Below the pieces are notes generated by a model. It was not told the origin of the DNA. It ran no database searches and was given only the letters and a program-made list of their open reading frames with translations. Below, piece by piece: positions 1-5,933 of a stretch of DNA of 6,618 nt. This DNA comes from JAZLIC01 sp045617225 (GTDB lineage: Bacteria; Bacillota; Clostridia; Monoglobales; Monoglobaceae): the NCBI GenBank assembly GCA_045617225.1, contig JAZLIC010000018.1:1-6618 (forward strand), read 5' to 3'. A program made the translations under genes and the position numbers. The first letter of the stretch is position 1. Every line of letters begins with the position of its first letter.

Positions 1-6
1 CTTCAT

Positions 7-13
7 AAGGGGG
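7..13 (+). promoter_or_regulatory. Ribosome binding site of dut
   Basis: AAGGGGG, one base from the AAGGAGG consensus, ends 8 bases before the ATG at 22. It supports that ATG as the true start. The promoter of the operon is not in the window, because only 21 bases precede the gene. Confidence 0.75.
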
Positions 14-21
14 TATTATAG

Positions 22-459
22 ATGATAGATATAAAAATCAAGTATCTGCACAAAAATGCAAAAAAGCCCGAATATGCGACAGACGGCAGTTTGGGCGTTG
101 ATTTATCGGCGGCAATAGATGGTTCCCTAACAATAAAAAAAGGTTGCAGAGAAGCAGTGCCTACGGGAATTGCAATAGAAGTCCCGAAGGGTTACGGCGG
201 ATTTGTATTCCCAAGGAGCGGACTGTCCCTTAAAAAGGGCATTACATTGTGTAACGCAGTGGGCGTAATTGATAATGATTATACAGGTGAGATTAAAGTT
301 CCGCTTATAAATTTATCTGATAAGGATTATAAAGTAAATTCAGGCGACCGCATTGCACAACTTGTTATTATTCCTACCGAGATTGCAAACTTTAAAGAGG
401 TAGAGGAGCTTGACGAAACTGAGCGTGGCGGCGGTGGATTTGGCTCAACGGGAGTGTAG
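22..459 (+). CDS. dut: dUTP diphosphatase (dUTPase), trimeric type
   Basis: This cytoplasmic enzyme hydrolyses dUTP to dUMP and pyrophosphate, keeping uracil out of DNA and supplying dUMP for thymidylate synthesis. The 145-residue length is normal for the homotrimeric family, and all five family motifs are present in order. Motif 1 is around residues 18-31 (GVDLSA core). Motif 2 is PRSG at 64-67. Motif 3 is GVIDNDYTGEI at 81-91, with D84 as the expected water-activating aspartate and Y87 the residue that excludes ribose. Motif 4 is RIAQLVI at 110-116. Motif 5 is the glycine-rich RGGGGFGSTG at 135-144, whose phenylalanine (F140) stacks on uracil. The ATG at 22 has a good ribosome binding site. 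The gene is complete and stands only 3 bases before maf, so it is probably co-transcribed with it. Motifs are seen directly; residue roles come from the known family. Confidence 0.97.
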   Translation: MIDIKIKYLHKNAKKPEYATDGSLGVDLSAAIDGSLTIKKGCREAVPTGIAIEVPKGYGGFVFPRSGLSLKKGITLCNAVGVIDNDYTGEIKVPLINLSDKDYKVNSGDRIAQLVIIPTEIANFKEVEELDETERGGGGFGSTGV

Positions 460-462
460 AAA

Positions 463-1053
463 ATGGCGAAAGAAATTATACTTGCATCTGCATCGCCAAG
501 GCGGAGGGAGCTGCTAAGTCATATAGGACTTAAATTCAGAGTGGAAACAGACCCCACCGATGAAGTGGTAGTCGGTAATCCTGCTCCGTCCGAGATGGTA
601 CAGATGCTTGCGGAGAAGAAGGGCAGAAATGTGGCGGCAACGCAAAAAGATGATGCGATAATAATATCTGCCGATACGGTTGTTGCTCTTGAAGATGAGG
701 TTTTGGGAAAGCCGAAAGATGAGGCAGATGCGTTTTTGATGCTCTCTAAGCTTTCGGGAAATAAGCATTATGTTTATACAGGATACTTTATTTTAGACAC
801 CGAAACTAAAAAGTTTGTTAAGGGATATGAGAGAACAGAAGTAACCTTCAGAAAGCTCTCCGATGCAGAGATACAGGCGTATATAGATACAAAAGAGCCA
901 ATGGACAAGGCAGGAGCGTATGGCATACAGGATTTTGGCGTTTTGTTGGTTGAGGGGATAAAAGGCGACTATTTTAATGTAGTCGGACTGCCTGTCTGCA
1001 AGATATATATGGAACTTAAAAACAAATTCGGAATTGAACTTTTACCTAATTAA
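463..1053 (+). CDS. maf: Maf-family nucleoside triphosphate pyrophosphatase
   Basis: Maf proteins hydrolyse nucleoside triphosphates, typically dTTP, UTP and modified pyrimidine nucleotides, to monophosphate and pyrophosphate. In Bacillus subtilis, Maf is also linked to septum inhibition. The 196 residues match the family length. Visible motifs are the N-terminal ILASASPRRRELL (residues 6-18) that binds the phosphates, SADTVV at 69-74 with the catalytic aspartate D71, LGKPKD at 81-86 with K83, DKAGAYGIQ at 148-156 with Q156, and GDYFNVVGLP at 168-177. The arginine, lysine and glutamine positions resemble the YhdE-type (dTTP/UTP) branch rather than the YceF branch, which is a moderate-confidence inference. 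GGGAG at 450-454, inside the end of dut, is 8 bases before the ATG. The position directly upstream of mreB is the classic maf-mre arrangement of Firmicutes. Confidence 0.96.
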   Translation: MAKEIILASASPRRRELLSHIGLKFRVETDPTDEVVVGNPAPSEMVQMLAEKKGRNVAATQKDDAIIISADTVVALEDEVLGKPKDEADAFLMLSKLSGNKHYVYTGYFILDTETKKFVKGYERTEVTFRKLSDAEIQAYIDTKEPMDKAGAYGIQDFGVLLVEGIKGDYFNVVGLPVCKIYMELKNKFGIELLPN

Positions 1054-1063
1054 GGGAGGGGAG
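1052..1063 (+). promoter_or_regulatory. Purine-rich ribosome binding site of mreB
   Basis: A 12-base run AAGGGAGGGGAG overlaps the maf stop codon and ends 8 bases before the mreB ATG at 1072. It offers more than one register for pairing with 16S rRNA, suggesting efficient translation of the filament-forming protein relative to its neighbours (inference). Confidence 0.75.
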
Positions 1064-1071
1064 TAATAGTT

Positions 1072-2067
1072 ATGGCTACAGATTTGGGAATTGATTTGGG
1101 AACGGGAAGCGTAAAAATTTTTACACCCAAAGACGGTATCGTATTAAACGAATCATCAATGGTAATTGCATCAAAAACGGACGGGACCACCGCTGCAATC
1201 GGCGAAGAAGCAAGTGAGATGATAGGACGCACTCCTGAAGGAGTTTTAGCGATAAGACCTATCCGCAACGGAGTTATAACCAACTTTAATTATACCGTGG
1301 ATATGCTGAAATACTTTATAAAAAAGGTTTCAAGAAATCCGTTTTTAAAGGCGCGTGCGGTCATTTCCATTCCTTCGGGAGTGACAGAAGTGCAAAGGCG
1401 TGCGGTTGAGGAAGCGGCACACGGCGCAGGTATCAGAGAGGTTATCTTGGTTGAAGAGCCTTTGGCGGCGGCCATCGGTGCAGGTATGCCCGTAAATGAG
1501 CCGAGAGGAAGTATGGTTGTTGATATTGGTGCAGGCATAAGTGAGGCGGCAGTTGTTTCTTTAAACGGGATTGTTGTATCAAATGCCATACGCATTGCCG
1601 GTGATGCCTTTGATGCCGCAATAGTCCAATATGTAAAAAAGAAGTACAATATGACAATAGGCGAAATCACCGCAGAACAGCTTAAAATAAAGATTGGCGA
1701 AGATGTAGGCAAGGTTGAAAACAGACATCAGCTTAACGGGTGCGATATGGTAAGCGGACTTCCTAAGACAGTCACCATTCGCACAGGTGAGGTGCGTGAT
1801 GCAATAAGCGAATGTGTTGGCGAAATTGTTGATTTGGTAAAGCTTACACTTGAACAGACACCGCCTGAACTTGCGGCGGATATTATGGAAAGCGGTATTG
1901 TTTTAACGGGCGGCGGAGCGTTGCTCAGCGGGCTCGGCAAGGTGATAAGCATAGAAACGGGGATAACTGTCTATATTGCAGAATCACCGCTTGAATGTGT
2001 GGCAATCGGCGCAGGAAGTATGCTTGAAAAGCTAAATGAGAATAAGAAGTTTAAGTTTGAGTTTTAA
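1072..2067 (+). CDS. mreB: MreB/Mbl family rod-shape-determining actin homologue
   Basis: This is a cytoplasmic, membrane-associated bacterial actin that forms ATP-dependent filaments and guides the elongation machinery around the cell. The 331 residues are near the usual 330-345. Actin-fold motifs are seen in order: phosphate-1 loop DLGTGS (8-13), IRNGVI (64-69), IPSG (100-103), VEEPLAAAIGAG (127-138), phosphate-2 loop DIGAGIS (151-157), the connecting segment GEITAEQLKIKIG (197-209), DMVSGLPKTVTI (225-236), and the adenosine-binding LTGGGALLSGL (278-288). F91-L92 sit where the hydrophobic membrane-insertion loop of Thermotoga MreB lies. The phosphate-2 loop differs from the usual DIGGGTT. 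The DMVSGLP and TPPEL segments occur in both MreB and Mbl, so which paralogue this is cannot be settled here. Being first in an mreBCD set favours MreB. Confidence 0.95.
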   Translation: MATDLGIDLGTGSVKIFTPKDGIVLNESSMVIASKTDGTTAAIGEEASEMIGRTPEGVLAIRPIRNGVITNFNYTVDMLKYFIKKVSRNPFLKARAVISIPSGVTEVQRRAVEEAAHGAGIREVILVEEPLAAAIGAGMPVNEPRGSMVVDIGAGISEAAVVSLNGIVVSNAIRIAGDAFDAAIVQYVKKKYNMTIGEITAEQLKIKIGEDVGKVENRHQLNGCDMVSGLPKTVTIRTGEVRDAISECVGEIVDLVKLTLEQTPPELAADIMESGIVLTGGGALLSGLGKVISIETGITVYIAESPLECVAIGAGSMLEKLNENKKFKFEF

Positions 2068-2069
2068 TT

Positions 2070-2073
2070 GGGG
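2070..2073 (+). promoter_or_regulatory. Ribosome binding site favouring the GTG start of mreC
   Basis: GGGG lies 8 bases before a GTG at 2082 but 14 bases before the in-frame ATG at 2088. The spacing favours GTG as the start; the two products would differ by only two residues. Confidence 0.5.
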
Positions 2074-2081
2074 TATTTAAA

Positions 2082-2948
2082 GTGAAGATGTTTAAAAATA
2101 AGTTTTTGTTGTTCATAATAATCGCCACAATAGTTGCTGCCTCATTGATAGGCTTTTTCAGTGTGCGCAGAGAGAAGGCGACTGCCGTTGAAAACGGAGT
2201 AAATTCCGTAACAACAACAGGACAAAAATCCGTAAGCGGTGTTATGGGGTGGTTTCATAATTTCACAAATTATTTCGGTGATGTAAAATCTCTTAAAGAC
2301 GAAATAGAGCAATTAAAGGATGCAAACACACGGTTAGAGCGTGAAAAAAGGGATTTGGAACAACTTAAAGACGAAAACAAAAGACTTTCAAAAATGCTTG
2401 ACCTTAAAGAGTCGGATATCAGTTTTAATTTAGTTGCCGCACGTGTTATTGCAAAAGACCCATCAAATTGGCACAGTAAGTTCACTATTGATAAGGGCAC
2501 AAATGACGGTTTGTCTATCAGTATGCCGATAATTACCGTGCAGGAAAACTTGGTAGGTCAGATTACAAGGATAGGCAGTAATTGGGCAGAGGTAACAACT
2601 ATTTTGGACCCTGCAAATGCAGTAGGTGCTATGGTGGACCGTTCAAGGAATATAGGTATTGTTGAAGGCGATTCAAAACTCAGATATGCAGGAAGATGTA
2701 AAATGAGTTATCTTTCCCGTGATACGGATATAGAAATAGAGGATTATATAGAAACATCAGGCCTTGGCGGTATATACCCCAAGGGAATAGCAATCGGCAA
2801 GGTGGAGGAAGTCAGTGAGGACAGTACCACTATGTCAAAGTATGCAACCTTAAAACCTTTTGCGGATTTCGGAAAGCTTACGGAAGTTTTTGTAATCACA
2901 AATGAAATCGAAAGCTCTTACGAGGAAGAAAACGAGGAGGAAGAATAA
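2082..2948 (+). CDS. mreC: Rod-shape-determining protein MreC
   Basis: MreC is a single-pass membrane protein whose extracytoplasmic part dimerises and activates PBP2/RodA in the elongasome. The 288 residues fit the family. A short basic cytoplasmic N-terminus is followed by one hydrophobic segment at about 8-27. A strongly charged heptad-like coiled coil follows at about 66-108, rich in K, E, L and R. Then comes the two-barrel beta-rich domain with recognisable stretches ARVIAKDPSNWHSKFTIDKG (120-139), NLVGQITRIG (156-165) and SGLGGIYPKGIAIGKV (226-241). The end (276-288) is very acidic, eight of its last nine residues being glutamate. The GTG at 2082 is preferred over the ATG at 2088 because of ribosome binding site spacing. 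It sits 14 bases after mreB and directly abuts mreD. Assignment rests on both motifs and context. Confidence 0.95.
   Translation: MKMFKNKFLLFIIIATIVAASLIGFFSVRREKATAVENGVNSVTTTGQKSVSGVMGWFHNFTNYFGDVKSLKDEIEQLKDANTRLEREKRDLEQLKDENKRLSKMLDLKESDISFNLVAARVIAKDPSNWHSKFTIDKGTNDGLSISMPIITVQENLVGQITRIGSNWAEVTTILDPANAVGAMVDRSRNIGIVEGDSKLRYAGRCKMSYLSRDTDIEIEDYIETSGLGGIYPKGIAIGKVEEVSEDSTTMSKYATLKPFADFGKLTEVFVITNEIESSYEEENEEEE
2934..2940 (+). promoter_or_regulatory. Ribosome binding site of mreD inside the mreC tail
   Basis: GAGGAGG ends 8 bases before the mreD ATG at 2949. The same bases are part of the codons for the terminal glutamate run of MreC, so the sequence serves both as protein code and as ribosome binding site. 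Confidence 0.8.
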
Positions 2949-3446
2949 ATGAAGTATCTTTACTACGCCATTTTGATTTTCCTCATAAGTATTATCCAGC
3001 CTACATTGATTACATCAATTTCCGTCTTTGGAATTACTGCGAATATATTTTTGGTATCTGTACTTCTTGTCGGATTTTTCAGAGGTAAGTATGAGGGTGC
3101 GATTTACGGACTGATTTCAGGCTTTATATTTGGAGTTGTTTCAGGAAATATTATAGGCTTTGATGCAATACTTTATATGTACCTGGGACTTCTTGCGGGG
3201 GTTTTCAGCGACAGTGCCTTCCAGGTATCACATATTCTGATTGCTGTGGCGGCAGTATTTGTCGCAAGCGTAATATACGGAATAACAAAGTCTTTGGTAT
3301 ATATGATGATTTTAGACGGAGTAAAGTTCTGGTTTACGCAGTATAGATTAGTTTTGATTGAGGCAGTTTATGATGCGGTTATTGCAATTCCGCTGTTTTA
3401 TATAATAAGGCGGACAATGACGCTTATGAGGCTAAAAGTGAGGTGA
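2949..3446 (+). CDS. mreD: Rod-shape-determining membrane protein MreD
   Basis: MreD is a small polytopic inner-membrane partner of MreC in the elongasome, with no known catalytic role. The 165 residues are typical, and the sequence is almost wholly hydrophobic. About five to six membrane segments can be drawn, near residues 4-22, 28-44, 50-70, 73-90, 95-121 and 134-155. A short charged loop, FRGKYEGAIYGLISGFIFG (44-62), resembles the conserved region of the family, with the G-rich second half typical of MreD. The C-terminus is basic (RRTMTLMRLKVR), consistent with a cytoplasmic end. The ATG immediately follows the mreC stop and has a strong ribosome binding site. The stop codon at 3444-3446 lies within the ribosome binding region of the next gene. 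The sequence alone is weakly diagnostic; position between mreC and PBP2 makes the call firm. Confidence 0.93.
   Translation: MKYLYYAILIFLISIIQPTLITSISVFGITANIFLVSVLLVGFFRGKYEGAIYGLISGFIFGVVSGNIIGFDAILYMYLGLLAGVFSDSAFQVSHILIAVAAVFVASVIYGITKSLVYMMILDGVKFWFTQYRLVLIEAVYDAVIAIPLFYIIRRTMTLMRLKVR
3440..3446 (+). promoter_or_regulatory. Ribosome binding site deciding the mrdA start
   Basis: GAGGTGA extends the anti-Shine-Dalgarno match and ends 5 bases before an ATG at 3452, close to ideal. An alternative in-frame GTG at 3443 lies inside this motif and has only GAGG (3428-3431) 11 bases upstream. I therefore prefer ATG 3452. The mreD stop codon is part of the same motif, implying coupled translation. 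Confidence 0.65.
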
Positions 3447-3451
3447 GCCGT

Positions 3452-5827
3452 ATGGCAAGTGATGCTGCGAAGCGTTTTCTTTGTATAGTTATATTGATAG
3501 GTGTGCTTGTACTGCTGTGCATTGGACGCCTTTTTGACTTGCAAGTTGTAAACGGTGAGCGTTACAGAGAGCAGGCTCAGCAACGTCTTTTGCGTGCATA
3601 TCCCGTAAAGGCACCTCGTGGAGAGATAGTTGACCGCAACGGTGAAAGTTTGGTCGCAAACCGTCTTGCTTACTATGTTCAAATTCAAAAGGTTGATATG
3701 GACGATGATACACTGAACGATATTATATGCCGTGTTACCAAACTTACACGAGAGTTCGGCGGCGAAATAAACACCACCTTCCCCATTGTCTATAATGAAG
3801 AAGAAAAGCAACCGGAGTATCAATTTGAAATTGACGAAACGGCGGTTGCAAAAGCGTATCTTGAAGAACAATCGAAGGAGCAGAACTATCCCGAAAGTAC
3901 GCAGGGCGGTATGAACTTTGAAGATGTGGAAGGCACTCCTGAGCCTGATATTGATGATGAAGAAGCCGATGAGGAAACAGATGAAGAACCTCATAAAATC
4001 ACAGAAGAAGAGGTTGATGCCGCACAGGAAAACTCAGAAGTTCAAAAGCTTATTGCGGACAAAAAAGACAGTATGATGACTGCCTGGGAGGAGGAAAACG
4101 AACTTAAAGAATTTTCTACCCTCCGGCAGATTTTTGAATACTATAAAAACAAATATTCGGTTTCCGGAAAGTATAGCGAGTCCGAGGCGGCAGATATTAT
4201 AGCGGTGCGTTATGAGATGACGCAAAAGGCGTTTAGTGCCACAAATCCGTTTGCCATTGCCACCGATGTTGATGAAAATGTCGTACAACAGGTGAAAGAG
4301 CAATCCTTTGACCTTCCGGGTGTCAGCGTTGAAATCGAGACAATGCGTACCTATCCGGGCGGAAAAATGGCGGCACATATCTTGGGCAGAACAGGAAAGA
4401 TTTTTGCAGAGGAATATGCAACCCTTAAAGACGAGGGTTACGGTATGAATGACAGTATAGGTAAAGACGGACTTGAAAAGGTTTTGGAAAAGTATTTAAA
4501 AGGCAAAGACGGATATAAAAGCATAGAGCTTTCAAAGGCGGGCGGAGTAACCCGGATTTTGCAAAACCAACCTCCTAAGTCCGGCAAATACGCAATGCTT
4601 ACCATAGACGCAGAGCTTCAACGGGCTATGGAAAAGTCGCTTGAAGGAAATATTACTGCCGCAGTAAACAGGAATGGCTCGGGTGCGGCAATCGCCATAA
4701 ATCCTAAGACGGGAGAGGTTTTAGCTATGGCGTCCTATCCGTCCTACGACCCGAGTGAGTTTTCGGAGGAATATGATAAGCTCCTTAATAATAAATCAAA
4801 GCCGCTTTTAAATAAGGCACTTAACGGTATCTATTCTCCGGGCTCTACCTTTAAAATGCTTTCAGCTATTGCAGGACTTGAAACAGGGGTTATTACACGA
4901 TATACAACTATTGTTGACAAGGGAAAATACACCTATTATCCCTCTTATCAACCGACTTGTCTTGTATACTCATCATCAGGTGAGACCCACGGTACAATAA
5001 ATGTATCGGAGGCTATCGGCGTATCCTGCAACTATTTCTTTTATGAACTCGGCAGACTTACGACGATAGAGAAGATAGACGAATACTGCGAAAAGTTTGG
5101 ACTTGGCGAAAAGACAGGAATAGAACTGTCGGAGAGTGTCGGCAGAGTTGCAGGTCCAAAAGAGCGTGAGGAGGCAGGCGGAATTTGGTATCCGGGCGAT
5201 ACGCTTCAAGCGGCAATCGGTCAGTCGGACAACCTTTTCACACCGGCACAGCTTGCAAGTTATGTTGCAACTATGCTAAACAAAGGCACAAGGTATTCGC
5301 TTCATCTTTTAAACTGTGTAAAGGACTATGATACAGGCAAAGTTGTATATGAACAAAAACCCGTTGTCTTATCCAAGACACCGATTTCCGACGATACCTA
5401 TGAGGCGGTAAAAGACGGAATGCGCAGGGTTGTGCGTGAAGGAACTGCACGTGGAGTATTCAGCGATTGCAAATATGCCGCCGCCGGTAAGACAGGCACT
5501 GCGGAGGTTCCGGGCGGTGCGGACAATGTATTGTTTACAGGTTTTGCGCCGTATGATGACCCGCAGATAGTAGTTGCGGTGGTTATAGAGCATGGCGCAA
5601 ACAGTCGATTTGCGGCACAGGTAGCAAGAGATGTGTTCGACGCATATATGGACCTTGGAAAGAATAAGGACAAAAAGAAGGATAAAAAAGAAAGCGACGA
5701 AATTCCCGAGGAAGCCTCTGAAAATAACGAAAATAGCCAAGAAAATGATGAGGATTATGATGCTCTGCCTGTTGATAATTCCAAATATTATTATGATGAT
5801 GAAACAACAGATGATGATGAAGATTAA
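3452..5827 (+). CDS. mrdA: Penicillin-binding protein 2, elongasome transpeptidase
   Basis: This class B penicillin-binding protein cross-links peptidoglycan outside the membrane, with RodA as its glycosyltransferase partner. Numbered from ATG 3452 (791 residues), it has one membrane anchor at about 8-28. The pedestal domain follows with PRGEIVDRNGESL (55-67) and later TYPGGKMAAHILGRTGKI (300-317). The transpeptidase domain spans about 382-732. All three active-site motifs are intact: SPGSTFK with nucleophile S465 and K468, SCN at 525-527, and KTG at 680-682. The protein is longer than the usual 600-700 residues for two visible reasons: an acidic low-complexity insert in the pedestal (about 155-195) and a C-terminal tail (about 735-791) that is lysine-rich and then Asp/Glu/Asn-rich. 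A start at GTG 3443 would add three residues and overlap mreD by 4 bases. The mreBCD neighbours argue for PBP2 rather than SpoVD or FtsI, and no PASTA domain is seen. Confidence 0.95.
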   Translation: MASDAAKRFLCIVILIGVLVLLCIGRLFDLQVVNGERYREQAQQRLLRAYPVKAPRGEIVDRNGESLVANRLAYYVQIQKVDMDDDTLNDIICRVTKLTREFGGEINTTFPIVYNEEEKQPEYQFEIDETAVAKAYLEEQSKEQNYPESTQGGMNFEDVEGTPEPDIDDEEADEETDEEPHKITEEEVDAAQENSEVQKLIADKKDSMMTAWEEENELKEFSTLRQIFEYYKNKYSVSGKYSESEAADIIAVRYEMTQKAFSATNPFAIATDVDENVVQQVKEQSFDLPGVSVEIETMRTYPGGKMAAHILGRTGKIFAEEYATLKDEGYGMNDSIGKDGLEKVLEKYLKGKDGYKSIELSKAGGVTRILQNQPPKSGKYAMLTIDAELQRAMEKSLEGNITAAVNRNGSGAAIAINPKTGEVLAMASYPSYDPSEFSEEYDKLLNNKSKPLLNKALNGIYSPGSTFKMLSAIAGLETGVITRYTTIVDKGKYTYYPSYQPTCLVYSSSGETHGTINVSEAIGVSCNYFFYELGRLTTIEKIDEYCEKFGLGEKTGIELSESVGRVAGPKEREEAGGIWYPGDTLQAAIGQSDNLFTPAQLASYVATMLNKGTRYSLHLLNCVKDYDTGKVVYEQKPVVLSKTPISDDTYEAVKDGMRRVVREGTARGVFSDCKYAAAGKTGTAEVPGGADNVLFTGFAPYDDPQIVVAVVIEHGANSRFAAQVARDVFDAYMDLGKNKDKKKDKKESDEIPEEASENNENSQENDEDYDALPVDNSKYYYDDETTDDDED
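3953..3988 (+). repeat. Imperfect GAT/GAA trinucleotide tract in mrdA
   Basis: Twelve codons, ten of them GAT, GAA or GAG, encode the densest part of the acidic insert in the PBP2 pedestal domain (about residues 168-179). The tract is in frame, so length changes by whole codons would not break the gene. Confidence 0.6.
5795..5824 (+). repeat. Imperfect GAT/GAA trinucleotide tract at the mrdA 3' end
   Basis: Ten codons, mostly GAT with GAA and ACA, encode the final Asp/Glu cluster just before the stop codon. Together with the tract near 3953 it shows low-complexity acidic coding at two separate places of the same gene. Confidence 0.6.
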
Positions 5828-5835
5828 AATTTTCT

Positions 5836-5864
5836 TTGACATTTTCAAAAATATATGATATATT
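5836..5864 (+). promoter_or_regulatory. Near-consensus vegetative promoter of the mgsA-like gene
   Basis: TTGACA (5836-5841) matches the -35 consensus exactly. After a 17-base spacer comes TATATT (5859-5864), five of six matches to the -10 box, preceded by TGA (5856-5858) as an extended -10 element. Transcription would start near 5871, giving an AT-rich leader of roughly 60 bases. The -35 begins only 9 bases after the mrdA stop codon, and no terminator separates the two genes, so readthrough from the upstream operon is also possible. Confidence 0.85.
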
Positions 5865-5915
5865 TCTAAGTGATGTGTTTTAATTAAATTTAGATTTACC
5901 ATTCCAATGCTTAGC

Positions 5916-5922
5916 AAGGAGG
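5916..5922 (+). promoter_or_regulatory. Ribosome binding site of the mgsA-like gene
   Basis: A perfect AAGGAGG ends 11 bases before the ATG at 5934, slightly farther than in the other genes here. It fixes the ATG at 5934 as the start; no other in-frame start has a comparable site. Confidence 0.8.
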
Positions 5923-5933
5923 TTTAAAAAGGT

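Noticed and set aside
1290..1712. Minus-strand open frame of 140 codons inside mreB
   Set aside because: It is rich in Ala, Pro, Ser and Thr as expected of an antisense shadow, has no family resemblance, and overlaps a firmly identified gene.
3398..3994. Long minus-strand open frame (198 codons) opposite the mreD-mrdA junction
   Set aside because: It lies wholly within real plus-strand genes. Its hydrophobic look comes from reading Asp/Glu codons (GAT, GAA) backwards as Ile and Phe codons. It has no recognisable motif and contradicts the operon layout.
5631..5858. Plus-strand 75-codon frame across the mrdA end, rich in Lys, Met and Ile
   Set aside because: It is the shifted reading of the low-complexity tail of PBP2 (ATG from GATGAT repeats); no ribosome binding site, and it runs into the next promoter.
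5879..5888. Palindrome TTTAATTAAA in the leader of the mgsA-like gene
   Set aside because: A short, purely AT palindrome in an AT-rich leader is not meaningful alone; I see no riboswitch-like structure in the roughly 60-base leader.
5369..5917. Minus-strand open frame of 182 codons with an Ile/Phe-rich, membrane-like stretch
   Set aside because: It is antisense to the transpeptidase end and acidic tail of PBP2; the apparent membrane segments are the reverse complement of the GAT/GAA tract. It is a compositional artefact.
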